A stretch of 64,000 nucleotides of DNA from Saccharina japonica (GCA_008828725.1 MEHQ01002940.1:1-64000); one strand, 5' to 3'. Counted from the stretch's first letter, positions 54,001 through 63,725 are shown. A program made the numbers and translations. The notes: a model not told the origin generated them from the letters alone.

Positions 54001-55340
54001 AGTAGATTTGTCCATCCCACGGCCTGCCCGCCGCGTCTCCTCCCTCTCACCTGATAACGCTGGGCCCCTCTTCCCCCCCGTACTTCCATTGGAAGTGTGT
54101 CGTTTCCGTTATGTCTGGCCAGAGTCGATCGAAGTCGTCCTGGTTCGTCACCAAGCTCCTGCAGAACAAAAGTCGTCGTAGAACAAATGTTAAAAACAAA
54201 AAACAAAAACAAAAAAAACGCGGCGGTTCGTTTTTTGTTGCCCGTGAGAGAGCGGGAGGGGCAGAGACAGCAAAGGCCGAGAGAAATATGGTGAAACATG
54301 CGTGAATTGCGCCCCGACTTCGTTACGTCTGGCCAGAGTCTATAATGAAATAGTCCTGGTTCGTCCGAAAAAAAAGTCCTTCAGCACAAGAATCGACGTA
54401 AAACAAACAAAACAAAAACAAAACAACCACGCGGTGGTTTGTGTGGCGAAACAAACGTGAATGTTAGAAGGGGACTCCCGAGCAACAGCTGCTGCTTGTA
54501 TATACATAACGCCGGAAGGGTCAGGGTTGCAAAATGCTATATACCCAAAACAAATGGCGGTATTTTTGGGCTTGCCAAGACCTTTTTTGAGTTACACACC
54601 ACTCTGATTAAAAAATGAGGACAGGAAATATCAGGGCGCAAAACGCTACCATCAAATTGGAGACCCGATATTCTGGACTTTTGTCAAAAGGTCCTTTTGA
54701 GCTTGTTGCGTACGGCTGTGTCCCAAAATATATCACGGATCTACTGTCAAAGATAATATATTATAGATCTTACACCTGCCGCTATGAGATGATGTGCAGG
54801 GGGTGTACAGTACAGTACAGATCGAACCCAGGAAATATGTGCGAGATCATGCAGATTACTACAGCTCTCACCAAAACAGACCGCACCCAGGAAATGTGTT
54901 CGAGATCATGCAGACAACACGGCTCTCACCAAACAAATCGAACCCAGGACATATGTACGAGATCATGCCGGCAAATACGGCTCTCACCAAACATACCGAG
55001 CCCAGGAAAAGTGTACGAGACCATGCTGACAAATACGGCTCTCACCAGACGTACCGAACCCAGGAAATGTGTTCAAGATCATGCAGACAACGCGGCTTTC
55101 ATCGAACAGATCGAACCCAGGGAATATGTACGAGGCCATGCAGATTATTACGGCTCTCACCGAAACATACCGAATCCAGGAAATGTGTACGATATCATGC
55201 TGACAGATACGGCTCCCACCCACCAGGCACGTTAGCCAACCACCCAACACACACGCACACCTGTTCGGGTTGAGAGCTTGGTAGTCTTCCGCGTAGGGCG
55301 CGTACTTGAGGTTCGTCTCTCCCGCCCGAGGATTGTTGAC
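45449..55340 (-). CDS. Gene 2: glycosyltransferase-like protein, 6 exons recognised, N-terminus missing (join, introns included in the span)
   Basis: Exons in coding order are 55340-55261, 54158-54051, 52256-52116, 49755-49641, 47806-47696 and 45622-45449. All junctions are GT-AG and phases agree (2,2,2,0,0), giving 729 nt, 242 residues plus stop. Key motifs are HFQWKYGGEEG, then RAYWSMATVWSMMSMYSVERGFQYDAVVLARPDVWF (shown here in two blocks: RAYWSMATVW and YDAVVLARPDVWF), then YVPSFGT and NDRFAYGSVTAM, then PEIDSEMVLGFHL. The order Y-D-x-V-hydrophobic-R-P-D, NDRFAxG and S/H-E is that of nucleotide-sugar glycosyltransferase-like proteins widespread in algae, in which RxD and NDRF residues line the nucleotide-sugar pocket. 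Donor and acceptor sugars are unknown. It has no signal or membrane anchor yet because upstream exons are not found. It points towards gene 1. Confidence 0.75.
46325..46535 (-). repeat. Dispersed copy of the 13/15 kb inverted-repeat unit
   Basis: It shares CATGCACCTGGATTGCTA, the GGTAGGTCTTGCCTG block and the unit ending TTTAATGTGAAGAACACACAC with 15210-15570. It lies in an intron of gene 2. Confidence 0.75.
46665..46960 (+). repeat. RepB dispersed repeat, copy 3
   Basis: Starts with tandem AGATCATCTACAG units, then GCCGCTGTGAGATGCTGTGC, CCCACCCTGAAACATGGGCT and ATCAGGGATCTATCTG. It is in an intron of gene 2. Confidence 0.6.
47330..47530 (-). mobile_element. tRNA-headed SINE, copy 4, 5'-truncated
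   Basis: Only the body is present: CGACGAGAGCACAAAGGGCC, then CCCCGGAATCTGGGTTACGC, then the ATGGGATGGG end. The tRNA-like head is missing, as expected for incomplete reverse transcription. It lies in an intron of gene 2, in the sense orientation. Confidence 0.6.
47538..47695. other. Non-coding intron sequence next to the gene 2 exon at 47696
   Basis: Apart from a short (CA)n run at 47569-47580 I see nothing supported here. Confidence 0.3.
47696..47806 (-). CDS. Gene 2 exon: SEMVLGFHL motif
   Basis: Exactly 37 codons in phase 0. It encodes MMNRISTFIDADAAKMGPEI then DSEMVLGFHLKANNI. Acceptor GTGATAG, donor GTGAGC. Confidence 0.8.
47971..48024 (+). repeat. (CTG)18 microsatellite
   Basis: Uninterrupted CTG triplets in an intron of gene 2, 165 nt upstream of the exon at 47806 in gene orientation. 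On the transcript strand this is (CAG)n. Confidence 0.95.
48062..48084 (+). repeat. Poly-C tract
   Basis: More than 20 C in a row, a likely length-error hotspot. Confidence 0.9.
48100..49420. other. Gene 2 intron, no supported element except a possible old coding relic
   Basis: Around 48790-48990 the plus strand has a Gln/Arg-rich open stretch without a start, splice signals or a recognised family. The segment around TACGAGTAGGTGTACGAGA is repeated near 49215 and 49260. Confidence 0.3.
49422..49600 (+). mobile_element. CAGTAG-ended MITE, short copy without array
   Basis: CAGTAGTGGTCCCTCTATAA...GGCACTAAAGAGGGACCACT-ACTG, 179 bp, TIR of about 27 bp. It contains only two CCGGCACTATA-type units. 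It is in an intron of gene 2. Confidence 0.7.
49641..49755 (-). CDS. Gene 2 exon: NDRFAYGS motif
   Basis: The acceptor CGCGGCAG and donor GTGAGC give phase 2 in and phase 0 out. It encodes KFPLPERTVYVPSFGT then KRKNDRFAYGSVTAMR. NDRFAxG is the most conserved string of this glycosyltransferase-like group. Confidence 0.85.
49760..52115. other. Gene 2 intron, mostly unique sequence
   Basis: Contains a tandem pair of GGGTGTCTAGTCTAGACTAC (about 50669 and 50692), GTACAGCAG-type short palindromic sequence and a RepD fragment (51550-51630). An open GC-rich stretch at 50030-50150 is discussed under rejected items. Confidence 0.35.
52116..52256 (-). CDS. Gene 2 exon: YDAVVLARPDVWF motif
   Basis: The acceptor CCAG lies at 52258-52257 and the donor is GTAAAG. 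It encodes a Trp/Met-rich helix (YWSMATVWSMMSMY), then ERGFQYDAVVLARPDVWFH. Y-D-hydrophobic-R-x-D is the family signature. The overlapping minus-strand frame with a start at 52574 is a shadow. Confidence 0.85.
52373..52780 (-). repeat. RepA copy, inverted, in an intron of gene 2
   Basis: Two 3'-end units (around 52400-52460 and 52500-52590, each with CCTACAATGCCGGGACGG) are followed by the middle section (GGTGTGGCCACTTCCAGAGA). Confidence 0.7.
53230..53650. repeat. RepB dispersed repeats, two copies facing each other
   Basis: 53230-53400 is in forward orientation (GCCGTTGTGAGAGGTTGTAG). 53410-53650 is reversed (CTCACAACGGCAGGTCAGG, TGATCTGTGATAGATCATGA). It is in an intron of gene 2. Confidence 0.6.
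54051..54158 (-). CDS. Gene 2 exon: TTHFQWKYGGEEG segment
   Basis: The acceptor TTCTGCAG is preceded by T-rich sequence. It encodes LVTNQDDFDRLWPDITET followed by THFQWKYGGEEGPSVI. The donor is GTGAGA. The other open frame over this region has poorer sequence character and mismatched phases. Confidence 0.75.
54826..55222 (+). repeat. Seven tandem units of about 59 bp in a gene 2 intron
   Basis: Each unit starts CGAACCCAGGAAATATGT and continues ACGAGATCATGCAGA...TACGGCTCTCACC. It shares the GATCATGCAGAT theme with RepB. It ends about 40 bp before the exon at 55261 (on the 3' side of that exon in gene orientation). Confidence 0.9.
55261..55340 (-). CDS. Gene 2, first recognised exon
   Basis: The acceptor CACAAG follows a CTCTCTCGCTCTCG tract. 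It encodes VNNPRAGETNLKYAPYAEDY and ends NPN plus two bases. The donor is GTGTGC. It starts in phase 0, so an upstream exon ending at a codon boundary is needed. Confidence 0.6.
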
Positions 55341-55699
55341 CTTGTGACGAGAGAGCGAGAGCGAGAGAGCCAAGCACAAGCGACGAAAACGAACAAAAAC
55401 AAACGACAGAAAGAGGAGTGTCAACATGAACGGCATACATATATACGGTTCGCCCATAAATAAGAGCGAGCGGCAACAAAAAACGGAAAAAAAGAGAGAA
55501 CAGAAAGAAATGTCGCTTTATCACAGTATATACGTAGATTGTTCGCAACCTATTCATGGCGAGTGGCACAGGGACAAAAAGCGACAGTACAAAACAGAAG
55601 AAGTTTCCCTTCGCAGGTGGTCGGGACCCCCCCCTATCAATAAATACATGTACAAAATTGCAGCTGCTGCTCGGAGAGAGCTCGACAGCTTTTCTTAGA

Positions 55700-55860
55700 C
55701 ATAGATTTTTGCCCTTTTCACGATAACTGGCGATGACGTCCACCCGGCGACACGCAACTCCCTCATCGTGCTCAACGACCCCTGCTCTGCCTACTCTGCC
55801 AAGGGCGGTCTCGGCCGTGCCCAACTCATGTCTCACGGGGCTGCGATTTTTCCAGGATTA
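55700..55860. other. GC3-rich exon-like segment, strand unresolved
   Basis: The plus strand reads IFALFTITGDDVHPATRNSL followed by IVLNDPCSAYSAKGGLGRAQ after a CATAG, with mostly C/G third positions. The minus strand also has open frames with possible phase-0 donors into the gene 2 exon at 55340. It could be the missing upstream exon of gene 2 or an exon of another gene. Confidence 0.3.
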
Positions 55861-55861
55861 C

Positions 55862-58060
55862 ATGCCCTTTTTGTCACGTGCACATACCATACCAACCAGT
55901 ACATGCTTTTTTGTTCTCGTACACGCAAACCGCATTATTCAAGATTCCGTTTTTTTATGTAGACGACCAACCCGGAATTTTATCCTACCGGCTCCTTTTA
56001 CTGCGGATATACACGTGCGTATTATATGTACGAGTACCAGTACCGCTTCAAGCAGTAACAGAGTATCATATACAAGGTAATTTTTAATATGCGATGATAT
56101 CTGTACAGTATTCATACGTGCGTGGTATTCAGCAGTATGATAGTGGTCGGTGTGTGCCTGAATATAGTACCGGGCAGGGCCTCGCGTGCGCTGGCGGGCG
56201 TGGACATGCGGGCGGTGGGCGCTGCAGCAACGTTTACCATGAATATGGAAAGCGCACATACAAAACACACACGCTCTTTTTTTTTTACACGCAGCTACTG
56301 CTCTACATGCATAATCAAAGATTCCGTTTTTTTTTATGTTGACGACGAACCCGGATTTTTATGGACCACGTACTATCTGTATGATCTGTAGTATGTATGT
56401 ATATATGTACGTACGTCGTGTAGTTTGATGCTGCTCGATCCTATCATAGCATACGAGTTATATACTCGTCGTACCCGAGTAGCTGCCTTACATAAGTGAG
56501 TACGAGTTTACACATTCAAAAGTATGCTCACCTCGGTACTGTTAAACGTCGCTTTACTATTTAATGCGCTTCGGTAGTCGATTGATGTCGTTTTCGAATC
56601 TTTCCGACTATGCGGTTTTCGTATAAAATGCGACCGTAAAAAAAAGTGCCATGGCTGTACGTACGAAGGGCTGCGCATCCAGTGCGGCGGCCGTCTTTTT
56701 TTTGGTCCCGCTTTACGTACGTTACGATTACGTACGTAGCGTACTTGCTGCATCTACTTTTTGGCACTGTGCTGTTGCCTGCTGTTGCTGCTTGCTTGTT
56801 GCTGTTGCTGCTGCTACATGAGCTTATTACTGACTACTACTACTACTTCACTATACTTTATTGCTGTACGTACTAGGTGCATGCTGTATATGATTCCACA
56901 CTGCTGCTAGTTGGTTCGTGTGCGACAGAAAGCTCTCGGTGGGATTGATTACTGGTTTAGAAGTGCGATTCTTAATAAAGTCCACGGTGCGGCAGCTCTC
57001 AGAACTGTTTTTGTTTGTCGTGGTGTCGGATCGGTTGGTGTTGCAGTACGCCTACTAACGTACGCTGGTTCGCGTGGGTGGGGTCGGTGAGGAGTCGCCT
57101 TTACCGCAATCTGATTTATTATATAGAATACTAGGTATAGAAATCGGGGGACTTTGCGTTGTGGCCCGCGTTTGTGTATCGCATGTGTTATGTAGTCACC
57201 GAACTAATTGTGGCGAATCCAGAAAAGACGCCGAAAACACTACTTTAGACCCCAAAAACCCTAACCCATAACCCCAACCCCGTCGCGCGCGCCGACCCTT
57301 ATGAGCTTGTGCTCTCGAAGAATCTCAAGGCGTCTTTTTTTTTTTTTTTAGATTTGGTCGACCACACTAAAAAGGTATTAATAACACATACTTCCCGATT
57401 TCCCATTATTTATCCATCGATAATAATCTTCAGTGGGTGCGCCACGGATATAAGGTTATCTGCAGTCGGTAGGTTTTGGGTGGGTGGGTGGTGAGTGAGT
57501 TGGGAGAGCATCTATTGTTGTGTTGGTGCTGTGAGTACCGCGGTGGCTCGAATGTTGGTCCTTCGCCCCGTGGCTTCCTCAGATCTTCTAGTGGTTGATG
57601 GATTTGTGTGGTGGGCGTTACGGTAGTCGGTGGTGTCATTGCGGTTACGTTGTTTGAATTGCGACTCGGGGGCACATGTTGTCACTTGCGATGCTGAATG
57701 CAGCTTGCATTTTGCGTGTATATATGGTGGGGTCATGGCCCAGTCTATTATTTGCGTATTTTTTTGTCCGCTATTATACCGGCCCCGCCCTGGCATGGTT
57801 CGGGGTACCACTGTTAATAGTACGTATATAATACCAGGTACCAGGTATGTGCATGTGGCTGTTTCTGTATATGCGTGTATGTATGTGTAAATTAAAATGG
57901 CCTTCTGTTGTTTGTTGTTTGCTGCTGCTGCTGTTCGTCATTGTACACACCTGCCACCCCAGGTGTTCTTCGATACAGTATCACTTACCATCAATATGCT
58001 TTTATTTTTAATGAATAATACATACTCGTACGGTACGAATGAAAATTTGTTGTTGAAATA
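55862..58060. other. Mixed region upstream of gene 2
   Basis: A segment of about 100 bp is duplicated (55905-55990 and 56265-56370; shared AAGATTCCGTTTTTTTATG and GACGACGAACCCGGATTTTT). In the first copy a plus-strand frame reads TNPEFYPTGSFYCGYTRAYY after TATGTAG, which might be a small exon. No family is recognised. A telomere-like AAACCCTAACCCATAACCCC occurs at 57258. Confidence 0.3.
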
Positions 58061-58068
58061 CATCAGTA

Positions 58069-58218
58069 CAGGACAGTGATAAGAACCCAGCCTAATATTT
58101 CAAAGGAAATAAGAAATTCGGGAACCGTTCTATGAAGTTAGTGTAGGACGCACCCTCTGGAAAAAAAACAGAAACCCAGTCTGGGTTATATTTATTGTTT
58201 CTCATTATAGATGTCCTG
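58069..58218. mobile_element. MITE family 1, copy 3
   Basis: This copy has the clearest ends: TA, CAGGACA, interior with GAAATAAGAAATTCGGGA and AGAAACCCAGTCTGG, then TGTCCTG, TA. It is 150 bp and carries a small internal deletion compared with the copy at 4672. Confidence 0.75.
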
Positions 58219-58379
58219 TATTACTGTACACCCCTTGGCAGTAAATTCGCTTTTGTTCGCCCTAATTAAGCTTATTTTATAGTATTCCTACCTCTATTCT
58301 TCGCCGTTACGGGAATTGCGCGAACCGCAGGCGGGCGTCAGCCCGCCGCGGCGAAGCCCCCCTTGTATATTATATATTC

Positions 58380-58875
58380 ATAGGTTGGGTTGGCGTCGGT
58401 TGGCGACGACGCTGTAAAACAAGCCTCTCACTCCGTGAACTAGACGACCAGGGTACCGTTTTTGTTTTTTTTGGCGGTCACCAAAGCTGGCGGTCTTGTT
58501 AGATCATTTGTGTGGGGTGGAGAACCTTTGTTCCGCACAAGGGGAATGGTCGTATCACGTAGTGTTAATATGGTAAGGCGTCCGCGAGGCAGTTACATAG
58601 TAAAACCCATTGCTGTCTCCGGAAGTGGCCACACCAGAAATTAAATTAACTCATTGAAGCTGTCGTCCATATGCAAGTCCGCCTCAGAGGCGGTTCTGAG
58701 CAGGATGCAGCTCACCCTCCATGCGACTCGCCCAATACCTCACGGCGCTTAGCGCTTGGTGCAAGCAATGTCTGCCTGGTTGGTGAAAACCCAACGTGCT
58801 CCGTCCCGGCATTGTAGGGATGCGAGGGTCTATCGTCATACGACTACGGCCGTGCACGACATGAGTACACCCCCC
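58380..58875 (+). repeat. RepA dispersed repeat, copy 3
   Basis: Near full length, from GGTTGGGTTGGCGTCGG to CGTGCACGACATGAGTACAC plus a poly-C tail. Confidence 0.75.
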
Positions 58876-58889
58876 CCCCTGCACTATCA

Positions 58890-58988
58890 CGGGGGACCAT
58901 AGTAAATATGGACCAAATTTCGTTAGTAAAAATAGGTAAACATATGTTGTTTGTGTGTCCATAGGTCCCTATGTACTATGGTCCCCCG
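58890..58988. mobile_element. MITE family 2, copy 4, inserted at the end of a RepA copy
   Basis: CGGGGGACCATAGTAAATAT...GTACTATGGTCCCCCG, 99 bp, TA on the right. It begins right after the poly-C tail of the RepA copy at 58380. Confidence 0.7.
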
Positions 58989-59302
58989 TACGAAGTGGAT
59001 GGGGGTAAAAACACCCGTGTGGGGATCTCGAAAACAATGCACATTATAACAGCAAACCCCACAAGATGTCGACAACCCCTCAATTCGGTACGCCTCGTAA
59101 CGGTGTGCTGCATGATTTTCAACGTCTCCACAAGGGTTTGTTCACCGCGGACATCGAGCAAGGGGGGAGAGGGGAGGGGGTTCCTTCCGACCACCTGTGC
59201 TCACGTTGTTACGTAATCTGTCGATCAATTAGGCGAGCGCCACACGCGACAAAAAAAAAAGCGACACAGACACAACAGGAGTAGGTTCCCGATGGAAGAC
59301 TG

Positions 59303-59576
59303 GACTGGTGCTACGGTAGGGGGGGGGGGGTCGCTCTTATGTCCACCATTTCCACCGGATGAGAGCCACTCCGCCGAGTGACCACCATATTTCTTCGCGG
59401 TTTTTCAAGTCTTGACGCTTTAGGTTTTCGAGATATGCACCACCATGGTATGCTTGCTACTCTGCGACGACAACGTACACCTGCGTCCAGTTTTGAGTGA
59501 GGTACAGAGCCACTCGCCCGACTGGAGTAAACGTGGTAGTGAAAATCAGGCTACCCCCCCTACCGTAGCACCAGTC
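59303..59576. mobile_element. MITE with GACTGGTGCTACGGTAGGGG ends
   Basis: GACTGGTGCTACGGTAGGGG at the left is answered by CCCCTACCGTAGCACCAGTC at the right, a perfect TIR of at least 20 bp. Length 274 bp. A fragment with GGACTGGTGCTACG occurs at 30340. The target duplication is unclear, so the superfamily is unassigned. Confidence 0.7.
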
Positions 59577-59959
59577 ACTGCTCGAACATCTGCGAGTCGG
59601 CAGGGATTTCACGACTACAATAACTAAATCGGGAGGTAGGGTGCCGTTAATCCAACGAAACCAACTGACTTTAGTTGGCAAGTCGGTTGGCAAAGCCAGC
59701 TCATGGCCAGCCGATTTGCCGACGTAAGCAGTCGCCATTTCGCGGAGGAGGAGGAGGAGGAGAAGGAGGTCGCATTATAAACTCCAGCTTAGCCCCTCAA
59801 AGACTGCACCCCGCGCTTTTTTGGGAGGGGGGGGAAACACTTAGAATTGAAGTCACCTCGAGGTTTCTGTACAGCGCAGTACTAAAACAAATGTAAATTA
59901 GGGCTCGCCAGAAAAAAAAAAGGAGCCGGCGGCGGGGGGGGGGGTAAAAAAAAAANGGG

Positions 59960-60105
59960 TGGGCGGGGTACTCATGTCGTGCATGGCCGTGGTCGCATGA
60001 CGCATCCCTGCAATGCCGGAACGGAGCACGTTAGGTTTTCACTAACCAGGCAGACATTGCTTGCACTAAGCGCGAAGCGCCGTGAGGCGGTGGGCGAGTC
60101 GAAGG
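59960..60105 (-). repeat. RepA fragment
   Basis: Contains GTGCATGGCCGTGGTCGCAT, CAATGCCGGAACGGAGCACG and GCTTGCACTAAGCGCGAAGC. It starts after an N at 59956. Confidence 0.65.
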
Positions 60106-60109
60106 CTGT

Positions 60110-62205
60110 ATTATTTAGGGAGGGGGGGAGGAGAGAGAGGCCCACACATAAGGCGTGGGGATGGAGCCTGGGCGCGGCAGAGGGTGTAAAGAGTAGGGGG
60201 TGGAGGAGCATGGAATGGTAAATAAGGAGAAAAGGACAGCAACTGAAGTAGACACCAGGTCCTGTGTTAAGAGTACAGGAGGGAGTTGTTATACGAAAAC
60301 TCGTGCACAGGTTTCTTTTTTGGTTTTCGTGGATTCCCTTTGTTTTTTCCTGTTTTCGGGAAATGTTTCTGAGTGATCAACGTTGAGACTCATGCTGCCT
60401 TGCACGTTGTCGGATGGCAAACGCAACACTAAGAATCCTTTTTTGTAATTTCCCCGCTGAAATTTGGTTTTTTCATTCCTGGCAAAACCCCCGACTTTGG
60501 TAGAGTTAAAGATTCCGAACTAACAAAACAAAACAAGGAAAACTTGGAAATTCTACTCTACAACTCCGGTGGGGAGTTAGCGGCGAGGGCATCGAGCGCG
60601 TTCTCTGCATCGCTCCGTATTTTCGAGCAGAGTGCGCCTTTGAGCTCTTGGCTGAAGAGCATTGTAGATATCATAGGCTGGTTATTTTTTGTTGCCATAA
60701 TCTTACATCTTACAAGAGCCCTAACCTATACATTTTGAGCGATTGTCAACATGTCCATGTTTCAACATGCTAGTATAGGAATCTTCTATGAACGAAGAGC
60801 GCCAGCTAAGGCGGGGCACTAGCTATATAGCGACGCCAGTGCAATATATACTGTCTGTAGAAATCAGCAGCCAGCATACTAGATTCCCCCAGTATACTGT
60901 TGCTCACGAGGGGGACCCGGCAGAGGCCATATGTTTGGGCCTTTTCGCTAAACTTCCGATCACAGTCCGGGGGAAATCTGGGTCTGGGGTGGTTCGTAGC
61001 GGGAGACAACAGTAACTCGTCCATCGTGCGCAAAGTCTCCGTCTCTCCCCCTCTCTCTCATCCCTCTCTCAGATAGTGATTGATTCATGTGTGAGGTTTG
61101 TTGTTGTCCGTATATTAAAAAACAACAACAACAACAATAACAATAACAACGACAACGACAACGACAACAACTGTGAGATCGAGGGTTTCGCCGAAATTAG
61201 CATTTGCAAGCTGGGTGTGATACTTCCTTCGTACGGGGAGTGATTGTGAGGGGCGTATGGTCTGATACGCGAATTTCTGTAAGTTCCGATACGTAGAATG
61301 TTCAATTTACTGGTGTCTCAGGCAATATCTTTATACTATTAACACCAATACACGTCGTTTACACTGGGGCAGAATACGCATACAGTCAGTACTGCGCCAG
61401 TTCCCATCCCCATCAAGTAATGCCTTGCAAGAGATACCTAAGGGATAAGGGGGGGATCGATTGGATATATATACGGCAGAAAAACACGGCGGTACATTTT
61501 TTTTTGTATTGCTACGATGTACGTAACCATCACGTCACTTGGTCAGCTCTCTGGACAAGCAAGCCGTGGTCACAGCTTGTCTTCCTCTCCCCCCCCCCCC
61601 CCTGCTCCGTCTCGAAAGGGATGCGTGGTCAAATGGTCAAATGACTAAGGCAAGCAACAAATGAGTCCCCCCCCCCCCCCCTCGGTATTTACCTAGATTT
61701 TTTAGGTAGGAAGGAGGGCGCGTGTTTTGTTTCACAGAGTACCGCACACTCAGGTTAGGGTTATAGATATATACTCGTGTCATACCAGGTACACAGCAGA
61801 GAGTGACCCTCAACCATAGAAGTGTGGTCGAAGAAGGGGTGAGGTACCCCCAATGTATGAGCCAATACTCCGAGCCGAAGCTACTTCTAACATAAACCTA
61901 CCCTGACCCTGAAGTAACCGGTAGAGTTAACCCTTGCTGGAAACTATGGTTGGAGCACGCTGCTGTTGTGTACGTACGAGACAAAGCAAAGAGACTAATG
62001 TTATTAATAACCTACATTGTTGATTGGGTCCGGCTAGCGCAGGGGTAGGGTTAAGATACCTGGTTTCATGTAGTCCCATTTTTTTATCTGGCAATGTTAT
62101 GTAGGTAGCACTTGTTCCAACCATTTACCATCCACACAAATAAAAGGGAAAACCAAAATCCAACGACCTCGAAAATGGAAGATGCTATTTATATCAATCA
62201 GACCT
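60110..62205. other. Mostly unique DNA with two exon-like stretches of unknown strand
   Basis: 60560-60680 is open on both strands with balanced composition (minus: SQELKGALCSKIRSDAENAL then a stop). 60890-61030 is open on the minus strand and ends at a GTGAGC. Their phases do not join, so no gene is proposed. Poly-C runs are at 61593 and 61666, and a (CAA)n run at 61122-61170. Confidence 0.3.
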
Positions 62206-62214
62206 GAATACTTA

Positions 62215-62900
62215 TCGGCATCTCCTCTCGGCTGGTACCCGTCCATGACGGCCTTCCACGCTCCCTCCGCCGACCCAGCGGGCATGCATGCGTCCCTCGA
62301 CAGGCCGTCCTTACATAGCTTCCATCAGGAACTCCTATGTGCCTTCTCGCACTTCTCGACGTTCTCCTGCCCGTGAGGATAATAGCTCAATCGGTCGCCT
62401 TCCGCCACCCCACCCAAACCTCCTGCTATCCGAATGGGGTCGCTCGTGGTCTCGAGGGCATCGATCAAACCCGCCGGGCCGTTCAGAAGGCCTGTAACCT
62501 ATTCGACCACGAGAGAGCCTTGCCGCACACATCAAGCTTGGGCGCTCGCATTCTCTGTTTTGCGAGTGCCCAAAGCTTGATGGGCGCAGCAAGCACTTGT
62601 GGTCGTCGAGCAGGTTCCAAGCTTTCTTAACGGGCCCCGGGGTTTTGACCGATGCGCTTGCGCCCACGAGCAAAACCCCATCCGAATAGCAGGTGGTTTG
62701 GGGGTCGATGGTGGAGTGTGGCCGATCGGTATATCGTCGTGGGCAGGAGAAAGTAGGGAAGTGCGAGAAGGCATGGGAATCCCTGAGGGAATTCATGCAA
62801 GGACAGCCTGTCGAGGAAGGTATGCGATGCCGCTGGGTCGACTGATGGAGGGAGCGTGGAAGGATGTCATGGACTGGGCACCAGCCAAGAGGTGACGCCG
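62215..62900. repeat. Inverted duplication, arms of about 335 bp, beside a Ty1/copia-like gag fragment
   Basis: The arms 62215-62545 and 62560-62900 are imperfect reverse complements (TTCCACGCTCCCTCC against GGAGGGAGCGTGGAA; CATCAAGCTTGGGC against GCCCAAAGCTTGATG; GCCTTCTCGCACTTC against GAAGTGCGAGAAGGC) with about 15 bp between them. The right arm reads on the plus strand into the gag-like region at 62900-63297. Confidence 0.75.
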
Positions 62901-63297
62901 AGAGGGGTCATCTGGAGACAAAGAGTTCGAGAACATCGCGATGCAGGGGGGAGTGAGGACCCCCCCCCCCCCAGGTTGTTCCTCGCTCGTGCCAAAGAGA
63001 AGCATGAATGTATTGTCAGCATTAGGTATGCACAAGTCGGACCTCGAGGTTGTTGGCCTGCTCGCACGTCGTCTTCCGTCCGAGTTTCACGACGTGGAGA
63101 AGCAGATTAATATAGCTTGCTTCGGCCCCGGCATCACGCCGCTCGGAAAGGGAGGATACTCGTTCGCAACCTCTTACGCTGAGCGCAACACCAAGGCGCT
63201 GGAGGCGCGGAAGTCAAGCGGCGGTGGTCGTGTCACCGGCAGTCCGGAGGCGGCAGGAGGCAGATTGGAACCATTATCGATAGCCCGACTATACTAA
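62900..63297 (+). pseudogene. Ty1/copia-like gag fragment, frameshifted
   Basis: The plus strand holds LFLARAKEKHECIVS in one frame and, shifted, ALGMHKSDLEVVGLLARRLP then SEFHDVEKQINIACF in another. The spacing L-x-LG...K/SD-x-E-V-V-x-x-L-LxxLP-x-x-Y/F matches the gag-like (UBN2) region of copia elements. It ends in a stop at 63297. A poly-C run at 62959 splits it. No protease, integrase or reverse transcriptase follows before the window edge. Confidence 0.6.
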
Positions 63298-63593
63298 CTA
63301 CTGCTGTAGTTTCGGTGACTTGAGAGTCGCACCACCCACGTCTTTGGGGGACAAAATACTTGGATTTAGTGTGGCATACTATTCCCAGCAGAAAAACGTA
63401 CAGTAAGTCGGGCCGACTCACACCTGTACAAAGAACCTTCAGGGGACGGAGGATCACTCACTCAGGAAAGGGTTTTGTGTCAAGCCGGTGCGCGTACGTA
63501 GGCGTTTCGGCAACATATACATATGTATAATACGACTTGGAAATAGAGTAAGGGGTTTGCAATCAAGATCCCTATTTCGAAGTTTCGGAATAA

Positions 63594-63725
63594 CTGATGC
63601 AAATAAACAGTAATCCAGAGTTTTTTATAGCCCCTTTGTTGATGCAAATAAACAATAATCCAGAGTGTTTTTTAACCCCTTTGTTGATGCAAATCAACAA
63701 AAATCTAGAGTTGTTTTGCCCCTTT
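63594..63725 (+). repeat. Three tandem units of about 62 bp
   Basis: Each unit reads TGATGCAAATAAACA-TAATCCAGAGT...CCCCTTTGT. The last unit is degenerate. Confidence 0.85.

Noticed and set aside
55195..55836. 213-codon minus-strand frame treated as a single-exon gene
   Set aside because: It runs through CTCTCT-type and T-rich intronic sequence. Only the 55340-55261 part has exon character, and in that part the spliced frame fits the neighbours.
60544..60738. Plus-strand 64-codon frame with a hydrophobic C-terminus as a small membrane protein
   Set aside because: Both strands are equally open here, no conserved motif is seen and the hydrophobic part is AT-rich non-coding-like sequence.
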